From Porphyra umbilicalis (lineage: Eukaryota; Rhodophyta; Bangiophyceae; Bangiales; Bangiaceae): DNA of 64,000 nt. Under the pieces are notes generated by a model. That model saw nothing but the letters and a program-made list of their open reading frames with translations. It was not told the DNA's origin and made no database searches. Below are positions 10,242 to 22,144 of the stretch, piece after piece (within the stretch, counting starts at the first letter, position 1; the number at the start of each line of letters is the position of its first letter). The translations under genes were made by a program, and so were the position numbers. The stretch covers positions 118,160 to 182,159 of the forward strand of contig KV918907.1 of the NCBI GenBank assembly GCA_002049455.2, written 5' to 3'.

Positions 10242-13200
10242 GCACGTCGCCTGCAGCCCCAACCGTGCCGCCGTCGCTGCCGCCGAACACGCCACCCCCG
10301 GTCACCTCACCGACACCCGCCGCGACACCACCCAACTTTGTGTTTGCTCACGTCGCGATAGCGCCCCCCGATTCATGCATTGCCGCTAGGCCTCAGCATA
10401 TTGACGAGCACGATGACACAAGGACGCGCCGTATCATCAGCCGCCGCTTACCCCAAACCAGGCACGGTGTGAACCGGTCACGAGGTGCACACCCCCTCGT
10501 CACCACGGGACCAATTCACGACGATCTCCTTGTCGCCGTGGTAGCCAAACCTCGACAAAGCTGGCACCACACGGCGCCGACGAGGGTATCCCCAGCGCGT
10601 GCTGCTCGACGCGCCGCCGCGAACACGGATCCTAACCCCGGCGACTGCACCCGCACTCGCACCCACGCACCCGCATGTGTGCAACCGTCTGTGCGAGCAT
10701 GCCTGCGCGTAAGCGTCGACCCGACCCCCAGCGCAAGCCGACGGCCACCAACGCACGCGTGCGCGTGGTCGAGAGGTCGTGGCCGACACCGGCAAACCGG
10801 CACCCCCCCGATCGGGACGGATCGGCGCCCCTCCACGACTCTCGCCGCCCGGGCTGTTACGCCCGCGCGGGCCCCTAAGAGTCCGAGAACACCCAATCGG
10901 GTGTCACCATTCCTGGATCTCACCGGGAAGGTTCGAAGCTAGCGTTGAAGGTATGTAGCATATGTTAGCCCGCAATTGGCAAATTGCCAGCGGTAGCACC
11001 TTTGACCGGCCAAAGCCCACGTACTGTGCGACTTGGCCTGTGGCATGTCCTTTGGGGGGTTACTTCCGCATTTTTCATTTTTTATTGTTTGTTTGCCTCC
11101 CTGTCCAATCTTTTTGCCGGCACTCTTGACAATACCTGGTCATCGGATGATCGATCGACCAGTGCCCAAGTTTGTACAAAATTACCATGAGTCCGAAGTC
11201 GCCGTCGTGGGCACCACCCGGCTCCCCATCAGATGACCTGCAACAAAATATCTTTCTTACTCGTTGCGACGGCGATAGACCTTGTTTTATTGCTGAGCTA
11301 CGGTCGGTCCCAATACACGAGTAGTTCAACCAACGTTATTAAAACCACATGTACCCCGAAAGTGATATCCATGCTGAGGTGACTCTGGCTCCAATGGCCC
11401 CCCACCAGCCAGTGAAACGCAGGCTACAAGTGTCATACTGAGGGCTGCGCTGTGCTGTACGTGGCCCTCACCGAACCACCAGTGATCCCGCAGGTCAGTC
11501 ATGAACGTAACGACTACTCCTGCTGGCAAGACTGCGGCTATGCCAACGCCTCCGCTTCGCAGAGTTCAGAAGCAACGCACTCTCCATCAGCGCCGGATAC
11601 GCATCCGCCCCCCCCCCAAACCCCGCAGTTGCGCAGGAGCGCCATGCCCTCCCTCCGTCGACGCCCCACACACCCCCCGCGCCAGCAATATTTCGGCCGG
11701 TTACATCTCGTGTTATCTGACGTCACGTGCTTGTAGACCGCGCTCACGGCCACCCATATATCTTGTTGACATTGAGGTCACCCTCGTAAGGTTGCCCCAG
11801 AATCGGGGGTAGAAGTTCCTTGTCAGCCGAGATGTCACGCTTCAGTATACTGATCTGGAAATCACCCGCCGTGCCGAGAGCTACTAGCCTAGTGAGTAGA
11901 CCCTGCACTCCCTACCTTCGGTAGCGTGGAGGGCGGCACGCCTCGCACGGGCATCTGAATCACATTTTTTCCGCACTTTGAGCACCCCTGGGCGGTCAAT
12001 GGTCGTTTGTTCTCACAAACAGAGGCTAGCATATCGTCCTCTGTCACCGCTTTCTGACAACCCGTTGGTTCGGGCGATCACTCATTAATGCTTTGTATGT
12101 TTCTGTTCAGAGGGTCAGCCGACGTGGAAACTCCCTAGGGAACGGCGTCATGTGGGCCTTCGGCGTTCGATGATGCCACCTGGGCGTGCCTGCCACCCTC
12201 CGGCAGCCCTCGCGAGCCCACCCCCACCCGCACCACTGCTGCGCCTGAAAGGCTTTCGGTTGCGGGACAGCGACCGCTCGTGGCTACCGGCGTCGTCGCG
12301 CGTAAAGGTTCGGCCGCGAGTCACGCCGGTGTGAAGGCACTCTCTAGCGCCGAAGGAACCGGCCGCATCCGAGCTGCGCATCGTTGACGCCCCCCACTCC
12401 CTTCTTTTACTTTTGGTTCTCATGTTTGTCCGGTGTCGTGAGGAGCGGAACGACAAGAAGCAGGGTATGTTGCTTGCACTGCGAACGGTTTGGTCGGCCG
12501 CTGTCCCCCCGGAAATGTGAGTCCGTCCCGTGATACGTTTGAACATCTCTATCCTTGTGGCTTTTGCTATCACCTGTTCCCGTACTGCCCCTTTTTCCTC
12601 ACTTCCTCTATCCTCCCTACTGCTCTTTCTTCTCTACTGCCTCTTTTCCCCCTCCTGCCCATTCTTGCGCGACAGTCCATTCTTCTCTTACTGAACCAAT
12701 TCATTCCACAGCCTCCTTTGCTCCTACGGCCCCTCCTGCACCTATAGCCGTGGCGGACGGCGTGAATGCGGACGACGACGGAGGTGGGCCGCTGCATGTT
12801 CATATTTCTCTGTCCTTGCTCTGGTCTGGCCTTTTGGGCGCGGCTCGGGGCGGGTGGACAGGACCCGGCGCGAGGAGGGCTAGAAAGAGTTTGCAATTCT
12901 CCCGGCCAGGTGGTGCAAGAGAACCATAACAGACGCTTCTGTTTTCTGCATCGTATTCAGCTGGTGTGGACCCGTACGACAGCTCTTCAGCTGGCATCTC
13001 ACATGAAGCCGCTGCTTGAATACAAATCATGCCCAGGAACGCTCGCACTCGTGGCACAAAGGTGGGCCAGGTATTGCTGGCCACCCGATGTTGGCCGATG
13101 TGGTCGAAGTGAAGATAGGGTCTCGGTCAACTGTCCATTGGTCGAACGACTTCATCCGGCTGAATGGAGGGCTGAGAAACAGTTGCACACAGTTGATTAC

Positions 13201-13380
13201 CCCACTTGAAATCGACAGTATCCGCCATAATTGGGACGACAGCAATAACTCGTCTCAGCGGGTGCGGTGACGCCCTCGATTGGAGCTGTGACGGGGGGGG
13301 GGGGAGGCTCTCAGACATGTCGCTGAACAGTGTTAGAACGGTGCTGGCGGAGTCCCAACTCTTAAGTGCGAAAATGCCAT
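10242..13380. other. Long stretch without a supported gene
   Basis: Only low-complexity or overlapping small ORFs are present. A few cytosine tracts and a TGACAACCC string near 12054 resemble hAT termini, but no partner end or duplicated flank was found. Confidence 0.4.
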
Positions 13381-13383
13381 CTA

Positions 13384-13805
13384 TTGTTGACCCCCCAATT
13401 TTGTCCTCATCACCCGAGAACGGGAGTGCAACAGCAATGCAGAGATGTTTCTGATTGGCCATGAGGATCGACAGCAGTGCATGTCGGTTCCCACAGAATG
13501 TCCCAATACGGCCCGCAAGCGCACAATCGGCGCGCTTGTTGGTCTGAGATTTTCTCAGAATCTCAAAAATTCTCGATAACAAACTGCTCCAGGCTACTTC
13601 ATCCCGTGACACAACCAAGAAAGAAAGAATATCTCAAGAAATCAGAGACTCCCGATTCTGCACAGACCTGGCCGTTTTTAAAGTCAATAGTGCGTCGTAG
13701 ATTCGCGCTCAGTAGCTATTTGCTGCTGTTATAGACCAATGGTTGACCTGTTTTACGAAGCAGTCCCGGTCTTGACCGATAAGGACGAAATTGGCGGATC
13801 AGCAA
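13384..13805. mobile_element. MITE, TATTGYTGAYCCCC family, copy A (422 bp)
   Basis: The left end reads TTGTTGACCCCCCAATTTTGTCC and the right end is its inverted counterpart (GGACGAAATTGGCGGATCAGCAA). Both ends are flanked by TA. The interior is strongly similar to the copy at 17297-17737, including the CAGTGCATGTC segment and an AGAATGT.CC..TACGGCCC segment. It has no coding capacity. The TA flank suggests a Tc1/mariner-type partner, but that is inference. Confidence 0.8.
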
Positions 13806-14184
13806 TATATTGACTGTGTAGACGGTGTGGAAAAGCGGGGTCGAGTATGGCTCAGTACAGCCATTTCACACGTACTGGCACCAATCTGAAAACCACCGGG
13901 GTCAGTACGCAAGTAGCATGGTAGTAAATCGCGACGATTTTGCCAATCTTCGCACGATTTTTCTTCAGCCGGGTTCGAGGCGTAGTTACGCGAAAACGTT
14001 TCTGGAGTTTGGCTCAGGGTGCTAGTGAAGATGATCAAACACTGACCGCTGTCCACCCCAGGAGCCCCTTATAATCATTTTCTGAGGCAAGTTTACGTTG
14101 CAGGGGTCCTTGAAATCGAGACGCTGTGCACGTCAAACGAGACCCTGACAGCGACACAGGACGTTGTTCTGTTGGTTCTTGGTA

Positions 14185-14583
14185 TTGCTGATCCCCGAAT
14201 TTTGTCCTGGGGAACAGAGACAGAGACTGACTCTGAATAAGAGCACCCTATTGGTTTAGAACGACAGTAAGAAGACATCGAAGCCAATAGAAAGCCCGCG
14301 TTCGGAGCCGGGACCTTGCACCCAGCAGAACGTACTGTTTGTTGCCTCTTGATCCGCACTTCTTGGCACGGAGCAAGCTGCCCACGCGAGATCTTGAGAT
14401 GTTCTACTGTCTCCTCGCCAGAAGTGCAGAAAAGAAGAGGAGCTGATGTTGATTTCCAGGCTGTATGGGCACATATAAGCAATCACCAGCACCAAGTCAA
14501 TTCCATCGGCGCATCTGATTGGTGGAGAGAGTCGGTCCGCAAGTCAGTCTCTGTCCACCAGGACAAAATTCGGGGAGCAGCAA
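14185..14583. mobile_element. MITE of the same TIR family, copy C (399 bp)
   Basis: The terminal inverted repeats read TTGCTGATCCCCGAATTTTGTCC on the left and GGACAAAATTCGGGGAGCAGCAA on the right. The left flank is TA and the right flank is CA, probably a mutated TA. The two ends share a further inverted CAGAGACTGACT-like segment, so the element folds back over more than 40 bp. Its interior differs from copies A and B. Confidence 0.7.
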
Positions 14584-14949
14584 CATGGAAATATCCGCAA
14601 GCCTCCAATGTCGCCCTTCTCATACTTTCTTCGAGCAAGTGTCCATGTTATCTGTAAGGGTCGCTTGTATTGTTTCCAGCGACGGATCGCCTTCAATAAG
14701 GACAAAAACGCGGTCGAGTGAGTTGCATAGGCTGGAAAAGACAATTCCTTCTGCATTCGGTCAAAGCATTTAATCGTACTTACGAAGAAGGTGCGATTGT
14801 GCACTCTGAGGGGCATGATTTTGAGTTTTTGAGCGGGGCAGGGCAGCAGCCTTGCGCTTTGTCAGTCGGTGGCTTCCCTGTCTGTGCACCGACAGGCCGT
14901 GCGCCGCGTTCCGCAAGCCCGATCTGTCTCTCTGTCGCCCTGCCGCGCG

Positions 14950-16060
14950 TCACGTGGCCCGCGCGGCTCACCCGCGCGCGGCGGGTGGGGGAGTCGGTCA
15001 CCGCCGCTAACGAGGTTTCAGCCGCGCCTGCCGCGGACCAGGAGGTGGGCGGTCAACGACCGCGCGCGCGACGCGCGCTCTCACACGGCGGTGGGCGGCG
15101 GCAGCGGCCGCGGCCGCAAGGCAGGCGGCCGCGGTTTCGGCGGCCCTCGCGGCTACCGTATCCTTCGTGGTGACGGGGCACGGGCGCAGCGGTGGCGGCA
15201 GCGCGGCAGCCGCCACCGCCCGTCACACGGCGGACGCTGGGACGCTTGGGCGCAGGGGGCAGCGCGCCATCCCGACGGGCTGGTGGCGCCCAAGCCGCGG
15301 CGTCTCGCCGCCATTGCCACTACCGCCGTCGCCGCAGCGTCTACTGGCGTGCCAGTGAGGGCGCTCGCCACAGTCACGTCAGCATCTTCGCTAGCTGCCG
15401 TGGTGACGGCGGTCGCGCTCGACTACCGTGGTGGAGGCCGGCCGGCAGGCGCCGCCACGGCCTCCCACGGTGGGGCGCCGTCGGGCTGCCCACGCAGGCC
15501 TTGCCGCTGGCTCAGACCACCCCTCCGGAAGGCATGGGGCTTGGACGCGGCTGGGCACTGACGACGCTGCCCTTCATGGATCGTGGCCCTCTCCCCCACC
15601 GGATGGTGCACTCCTGCGACACTGCTCGTGTGAGCGTTTGAGGGCGGCGTACTGCGGCCACCCCGACGGCCGCCGCCGTCTCAGCGTCGGCAACCTCCCG
15701 CTTAGCCTTTCAGAGGCGATAGGGAAGCAGTGGACACCCCACAAGCCGATAAGGCGGGGCCCCACGTTCGGGCGCACTCCGAGCCGCCTGCCGCAGCGAG
15801 GCTTCCCGCGTGTGCACGAGGACGCGGCGGAAGTAGCGCGCCGCCGACGCCGTGCACCTGCGGCCACGAAGTCGACGACAGTTCGGTGGGGGTACGGCGG
15901 CGCGACGAGCGCCGGCGCTGAGCACCACGCCGACAAATGGGATGCGGGGCTTTCCTCATGCGCAAAAGATGTGGGAGCACGTTTGGACAGGGTAGAAGGA
16001 GAGTTGAAGTCCCTCGCTGTCGCCCCGCTGGTCCGCCGTCTACTCGCGTGGTCTGCATGG
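14950..16060. repeat. GC-rich dispersed repeat, copy 1
   Basis: Around 14959-15130 the sequence (ACCCGCGCGCGGCGGGTG, GTCACCGCCGCT, GACGCGCGCTC.CACACGGC, GGCCGCGGCCG) closely matches 43227-43400 in the same orientation. Looser similarity follows in both (CAGCCGCCACCGCCCG). Long overlapping ORFs here are compositional and show no domain. The repeat could be a non-autonomous element or an old duplicated gene fragment. Confidence 0.5.
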
Positions 16061-16552
16061 CGCAGATCGAGCAAGGGCGATTGTACGGGGCTCTCGTGGG
16101 GGCCCCCCTGTGGTGTGGGTGAGAAACGGGTGAAACAACGACAAAGAAGCTGTTTTGGTGGGAAGAGACAGTGGCCTGGATGTTGGTAGAATAGTGTCTG
16201 AGCAGCGTTGCCTCTTGTCAGAGCACCCTCAGTTCAAGTCTATCGGTGTGCCATTTTGCCATCCGTTGGCCAAGGGCATTTCCATTTAGAGGTCATGTCG
16301 CGAAGTCCTGTGCCGTATTTTTCTCCTGCGTGCGAAATCTGCTCAGGATAGCCAAAAGGAAAGCCATCGTGTGTATCGACAGATGCTGGCCTGTCAGCCT
16401 TGGTGTCAACCTCGCGCACGGCGTGACGATTGGCCCTTGAAAGTGGCCAATGACGGGCCGCGGCGGTGAAGTGGGACCGCGCGCGGCACCTGATTGGCTG
16501 GATGGGCGCCGACAACGGTGGACCGGGCGGCGCTACGTTGAGATTTCGGCGT
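16061..16552. other. Stretch without a recognisable gene
   Basis: No domain-bearing ORF or paired repeat was seen. It ends at the target duplication of the hAT element that starts at 16561. Confidence 0.4.
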
Positions 16553-16560
16553 GTTCTTAC

Positions 16561-17755
16561 CAGGGGTTGTCAGGATATGGTTTTTGGGCCGGAGTAGGAT
16601 ACGGATACACGCCGATCCTCCGTATCTGATTACGGATAGCTCCTTCAGCTGAGATCCGGATCAGGATGTCTACCTGCGCAAGCGGATATTTGCGTAGATT
16701 ATATTCGTATCCGGATACGATTATTGGATCCGAATATAGTCCGCCAAGTCCGACAGACAGCTCAATTAGAGGCCAAGAAGAACGCCATCCAGCCGATATT
16801 CGAGTGCTAAATGGACGTCAGTAGGACTGGAAACTCAGACTTGACTTCCACGCCCCAACGGGCGCCGTTGAAGCGGTTCCTCGCCGTTTGTGTAAACGGA
16901 CGTCAGAATGACCGTTCTGAATCTTGTGTCACACTCTGACAATAACGTAATCGGATCGAGTCGCGTGATTGAATGGTTCCACCCGGGTCGTGCTGGATCG
17001 CCGCCTGTCGCCGCAAAATGTTCGGACTTTAATCCCCCGATGGTCGGCACGCGAAAAGAGAGGTCAGCCGCGTTTAACCAGAATTCTCGGGATGCGGGAA
17101 GCCTCATAACCATATAAACCCCTGTATTGTGACACTCATATCTGGGATACGGATCCGAAAAAATATCGCAACTTCTGTCGGACATCATAGCTATATCATC
17201 TCCTCCTTTTCTCATCATGCATTTTGGATGTTCGTCCCCTGCTCGTATCCGAAGTGAATACGGATATAATGCACGGACATGATCCTCAGGCATATATTGC
17301 TGATCCCCCAATTCTGTCCTCATCGCCCCGGAACGGTAGTGGAACGGCAATGAATGCAGATCTCTCATTGGTCGAGCAGTCCGACAGCAGTGCATGTCCG
17401 GCCCGATCTTTACAGAATGTGCCCGTACGGCCCCCAATCGCACAATCGACGCCTTCGTTTTTCTGCACTTTTCTGCGTATCTCCCAGAAAATCTCGATAT
17501 CCCAACGATTGCGGGCCGGTTGCTCCCTTGACACGGAAGGGATCGGAAGAAAATCTCAAAAAAAAGAAGGATCTCGGTTCTGCACGGATGTGGCGGAGGG
17601 AGCGCCAATAGGACGCCTCAGATTCGTGCTGAGCAGCTGTTTACGGCTGCGTTTAACCAATAGATGGCCAGTTCCACAAGAACCGTACCGCCAGGAACCG
17701 TTCCTGGTCGACGAGGACAGAATTGGGGGATCAGCAATATCCATGACAACCCTTG
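16561..17755. mobile_element. Non-autonomous hAT element, 1195 bp
   Basis: It is flanked by identical octamers GTTCTTAC (16553-16560 and 17756-17763). The left terminus is CAGGGGTTGTCA and the right terminus is its inverted counterpart with one mismatch. Subterminal regions at 16590-16740 and 17145-17275 are dense in GGATACGGAT/ATCCGTATCC words, the kind of short repeats hAT transposases bind. No transposase is encoded. The last ~440 bp are a nested MITE that ends 18 bp from the right terminus. The terminus and adjacent TTTTTGG segment match the larger hAT element at 1695-6212. Confidence 0.9.
17297..17737. mobile_element. MITE, TATTGYTGAYCCCC family, copy B (441 bp)
   Basis: Terminal inverted repeats of about 28 bp read TTGCTGATCCCCCAATTCTGTCCTC on the left and its complement on the right, flanked by TA on both sides. 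It lies within the right end of the hAT element and is related along its length to copy A at 13384-13805. Confidence 0.85.
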
Positions 17756-17763
17756 GTTCTTAC

Positions 17764-18517
17764 CGGCCTACCTTCACTGGTACGACCCGCTTTCGTCTGG
17801 ATATTTAACCCGGCACCTACGTATCGGCGCCGAAGGGCCCTAACCGCTGTTAGCGCGGCGGGATTTTGCTTTGGTTTGGGCCCCTGGGCGCGCGGACGCG
17901 TGCGCCCTGTAAGGGCCCGCGTAGGCTCCCTTCTGCGGACCTCTACCCCCAAATCGAAGACGTCTGGAGGGAGGGGGGGACCGTGTCGGCGGCCGCGCGG
18001 GGGTAAATAAGACGGGACGCCAACACCGGCTAGCGGGCGGCGAACCTGAATTATCAGACGTAGCATCCGTAACAGCACCACCCCAGGTAGGGGTGTTTCT
18101 CGGCGGACGGCTACGTCGCCTGCTCTTGTTTTCTGGTTTCGTGACAACGATTCACGTCGTTTTCTCCCCCGCATACAGCCATTTTTTGTGCCAAAGACGT
18201 GGACCAATAGAACGACGAGCAAGAGCGTCTCTTGAACGCGCCAGTTCGGAATGGTTATGGCTATCTTACAACATGCCCTCTGTGCGCGGACTTCGAACCA
18301 TGCGAGGCCATTATTTCTTTTAGAAGGTGCTTTGTGAATCATCCGAGAAGTTTGGGCCTCCAGAAGGGGGTGAGCAGCTAGATTTTCGTATCTAGCGCAA
18401 GAATAGACTCATAGAGACGCGCTCGGCTACAGCCAAAACATATGGCGAGATGGCGATAGGACAATGGCCCACAGATGGACTTGCATATGATGCACGTGAC
18501 GCTCTTGTCAATCGTTT
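17764..18517. other. Stretch without a recognisable gene
   Basis: Overlapping ORFs on both strands show no family feature. No paired repeat boundaries were found. Confidence 0.4.
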
Positions 18518-18580
18518 GTCGTGTGAAGACGGTTTTGTCGTTTCTCAAGTCCAGGGTGTTTTCGCGAACGCACTTTCAGT
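18518..18580. repeat. Dispersed 64-bp repeat, copy 1
   Basis: GTCGTGTGAAGACGGTTTTG followed by CAAGTCCAGGGTGTTTTCGC and a CTTTCAGT end matches 44032-44095 along its length. The last 30 bp also match 25831-25860. It may be one end of a transposon whose other end was not located. Confidence 0.7.
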
Positions 18581-18661
18581 CTGAGGCTCGATCGCTCAGG
18601 AAAACACCTGCTGTGCTGTGTTGGCAGCCCCCTGCCCTCGCACTAGTATCCATTCTACGGA

Positions 18662-18682
18662 GTGCATCATTTGATGCCCTGG
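18662..18682. repeat. Left half of interrupted palindrome with LTR target duplication
   Basis: GTGCATCATTTGATGC is followed by CCTGG (18678-18682), the 5-bp duplication repeated after the solo LTR at 19451-19455. Without the LTR the two flanks form a near-perfect 37-bp palindrome centred on CTG. Confidence 0.8.
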
Positions 18683-19450
18683 TGTGGGGGAAACCCCCTC
18701 TCCTCTGATGACGCGATCCCCCCGGTATGAGCCGGGGAAGGGGCCGCGAGCACACACGCAATGCCCGTAGAGGGAGTGGTGTGCGGCGCCCCTTCGGGGC
18801 ACCTACCAGGTGGGGCTTCAGGCGGCCCGCGAGGCTTACAGCCCCATCCCCTAGAGGCCGAGTGGGGAAAGGCCTGACGCGGACGAGGGGCCACGCGACC
18901 CCTCGATGCGGGCCCCCTAGAGGGGCCTGGAAGCGTGTGGAAGCTCCTTTGACCGGGGAAAAGCCCTGGGCCGAGATGAGAACTCGGCCACAGTCGATAT
19001 CCCACGAGGACTTCGATCGGAGACTTGAAAATCTGGGGATAAGTCCCTAGTGATGTATTGGGCAATTTCAGTCCCAGCTGGCTTAAATCCAGGGACCGAA
19101 TCTCTCTTCCAGTGGAAGGGGGTCCCTTGATCCGTGGCAGGGGCCAGCGCGACCCCGCATCAGGGACCGTGGCGCGCCGGGCCCCGGCTCCCCTACGACC
19201 GTCACTTCCTGGGTCGGGATTGTGCACGTCCTGCGTCTTGTTTCTGAGGGTATATGAGTTAATGCTTTGGGGACATCGTGCGTACTCGAATAAATCAGCG
19301 ATGCGTTTGCATTAGTTCCGGCGTTCTGGTGCGCTCCGCGCCCTGTGATCCAGACGTTTGCGGTTTTACTCTTTTTTGTCACTCCGCATCCTGTGCTGGG
19401 TTTTCTGACGGGGCGGTGCCCCGTCGGCTTTGTGGGCAGAAACCACTACA
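18683..19450 (+). mobile_element. Solo LTR of a Ty3/gypsy element, 768 bp
   Basis: It begins TGTGGGGG, ends ACCACTACA and is flanked by the 5-bp duplication CCTGG on both sides. The right 350 bp closely match the 3' LTR ending at 39700, including TCTCTTCCAGTGGAAG, GAGGGTATATGAGT, GAATAAA and TGTGCTGGGTTTTCTGACGGG. The AATAAA near 19290 is a plausible polyadenylation signal and GGGTATATGAG upstream of it a plausible core promoter. No internal retroelement genes adjoin it, so LTR-LTR recombination is the likely origin. Confidence 0.88.
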
Positions 19451-19455
19451 CCTGG

Positions 19456-20600
19456 GCATCATTTGATGCACTTTTCTGGCTCTTTATATTACGTGCTTTC
19501 CGGCCTCGCACGTTCCTTCTGACAGCAGAAACGGACTCAGAGGGGTCCCGTCACTCTTGGAGGAACTCGCAGCCATTGTGCTACGGAAACAAACGGGGGG
19601 TGCTCCGACGCCAGAGAAAGGGGGGTCGCACCGTCGTTGTCTGGCCCTGTGAGAGGGTACATCATTTAATGCACCACCGGGCATCTTTTGATGCCATTTT
19701 TCGAAAGAATAGACACTAGGGTTGCCCGGGGCGTTGTTGAGGGCGTCGTGAAGAGCGTCACCAGGGCGCCAATTGGGCGGTGTGCGCCCCTAACGTCCCA
19801 ACTCGTAAGGGCGTCAGCAAGGCGTCGCGAAGAGGAACTGTTCAGGGGGATCTACATGATTCAGCAGGTCGCGGCTGTGCACCTTGGTTGGGGACAGGCA
19901 CCCAGTCTTGACACAATCATGACATATGAGTGCGCAATATGAGTGCCACTTGATCGATATCGCGAATATTGAGGGTGCTACTTGAGGCGTCGTGAGGGCG
20001 TTTTGGCTGCCTAATGGGCCGTCAGTAAGACGTGTTATCCGTGGCACGCCCCTGCCGCCCCCGATATAGGGGCGTCGTGTGCAACCCTACCCCGCACCAC
20101 CATTGACCGCTACCTCCGCCGGGCGGTCGTTCCCACGCCCTTGTCGAGGAGGCCGGCTGCCGCGCGCCCAATGGCGCCGTCCAGAACCTGACTACCCGTC
20201 TGCCACCAGATAAGAACCCATGGCATCAGATTAGAACCAACTTTAAGGGTCGATTCTTCACAGTGTTTACATACTAAGTGAGTTTTTCGATAATCAAACA
20301 GATGCCAACACTCAAACAGGAGGGCCGGTCTTCCCCCAAAGGAACCCTAGATGCTGTAGTGCGACGCATGAATCAAAAGAGCAGGTCTTCAACTCGCCAA
20401 CCATGTGATCAACTTTTCCATACGCCATGGTCGTCGGCAGGGACGGGAGGCCGAGTGTTTTTGATGGGGCCTCTGTCCAGACGCTCGAACGGTCAATTTT
20501 CGGCTCAAATTTGCCTCTGCGACCCTGCCAAGCGTCCATTGCGCCGTCGTCGCCGAGCCGTCGAAGCTCTCTCATCTTTTGCAGGCTTTGGCCAATTAGA
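19456..20600. other. Gene-free stretch with a second GCATC..TGATGC palindrome
   Basis: It opens with the right half of the interrupted palindrome. Near 19661-19700 a related but imperfect double palindrome occurs (ACATCATTTAATGCACC, then GGGCATCTTTTGATGCC). No coding region with family features was found before the transposase-like scrap. Confidence 0.4.
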
Positions 20601-20605
20601 ATACG

Positions 20606-21109
20606 TTGGGGAGATTCCAGCCGTCTGTTCTGTGCGCCGTCCGCGGGCCGGCGAGCTCGTGTATTGCCCGTGGCGCGGCCTTCACTTGCGTGGACATGGT
20701 CGAGTGCGTCAAGGTCGCGGCCGACAACGCCTTTACGCCCGCCGCTCTAGTATCTGCATTCTGCACGGTGTGCATGTGGCCACTCGGCCCCACCAAGGTC
20801 CCCGAGGAGGAGCTGGCAAAAGGAGCAGACTGAGTGGTGTTGGACGTGAACCTGGAGCTTTTGGTGTCACGCCTCACCTCGGAGGTCCTCAAGGAACTTT
20901 CGTGCCCTAAAATCGTGCACAGAACGTCTTCGACAGCGGGACGAGCAACTATTTTGACAAAGCCGGAGGTTCTGGCGGCTCTACAGCAGCTTGACGCCGA
21001 CAAACTCAAGAAGCAGCAGGACCACGACGTGAGTCGTCGGCAGAGGGAGGCAACGTTGGCTGCAATCAAGGCCGAAAGGCCGAGCGGGCTGCAGCGCAGG
21101 AGCGCATAA
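20606..21109 (+). pseudogene. Fragment resembling the C-terminus of a DDE (pogo/jerky-type) transposase
   Basis: One frame, with a single TGA at 20831-20833, encodes a segment in which AALVSAFCTVCMWPLGPTKV resembles the 'aF...GiyPlnp' block near the end of pogo/jerky-type DDE transposases. A charged region follows (ALQQLDADKLKKQQDHDVSR). No catalytic aspartates are visible upstream and the N-terminal part is absent or unreadable. The assignment rests on one short block, so it could be coincidental. Confidence 0.3.
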
Positions 21110-22144
21110 AGTGGGCCCAGATTTGGCGGCTGGTCAGTGAGGAGGCGGCCGAGGAGGGCCAGCACCGGCTGCACCGACTGTACCCGTCTCCCGGCAAGCT
21201 GGTCCTGCAGGAACGTGCCAGTAAGCAGCGCAAGCTGTTTCATGTGCCCAACGCGGGTGATTGTCACCAGCCTGGACTGCTGTAATCACGCCCTTGATTC
21301 CATTGTTCTTTTTTCTGTTCAAGCTGTCGTTGGATGGAAAAGTGCCAGGGATTTCCAGATTTTTGATTGGTGCAATAGCGTTTACCCTGATAGACTGTTG
21401 ACTCAGGCCCTTTCTCGGCTGTTCCTTCGTTCATGTGACGCTTCGTGTGACGAGCTCTCAGCTTAGAAAGCTCGCAGTGGGTTGTCCCTTCGTGTGACAG
21501 TGTGAGGCGGAATTTTTTCGATGAATTTAACTTAAGTGATTGTCGGTCACAGGGCTGACTTCAAGCGCTCGGTTGCTGGGCTCGACACGGGCGCACACCG
21601 ATGCTGAAAAACACCGTGGTTCAACATATTTCATGAAGGTGTTGCCTTCGTTGCCCTCCCCTCGTTGCCGGCGCCTCGTTGCCCAGCGAGACAGCCTGAA
21701 ATTGAACTCTTGGCGCCACGTTTGCCGAACCAGGATAGCCTCCCTGAATTGTCCATGCAACAGGCTGTGCACAGCCGGGGAAGAAGTCCATTCGGGGGCG
21801 CAGCTTTGGCCCACCATGATACCCGCAGCGTTTGCTCGTATCGCGCTGCGGGCGTACTGAGGAATGCTCAAATTTGTGCTGTCGTACAGAAACGGCGACA
21901 GAGAGGCGGACATCTGCCACAGGGCAACGTAGGGAGCCAGCTGGTCATTCGGACAAGTCTGGGGGGAGTTGGGCGTTGCCGACGAAGGGGGCAGATGTCG
22001 CCCGATTCGACTGTGGCGTCGCTTTCGGCTGCAGCCAGCAGGAGGCGACGGACTCGAATGTCCATCACACCAGTCGATTTGGAATTGATTGTTTCCAAAT
22101 TCGCACTTGAAACCGGCCCACAAGACCGGCACGCCGCAAGGTCG
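21110..22144. other. Stretch without a recognisable gene
   Basis: Overlapping ORFs only, with no domain feature. It ends at a strong hairpin. Confidence 0.35.

Noticed and set aside
12054-12075. TGACAACCCGTTGG as a third hAT terminus
   Set aside because: No opposite terminus and no duplicated octamer was found nearby.
13970-13995. GCCGGGTTCGAGGCG as a tRNA B box
   Set aside because: No acceptor, D or anticodon stems could be paired around it on either strand.
14869-15561. 230-codon plus-strand ORF
   Set aside because: Composition-driven, inside a dispersed GC-rich repeat, with no domain.
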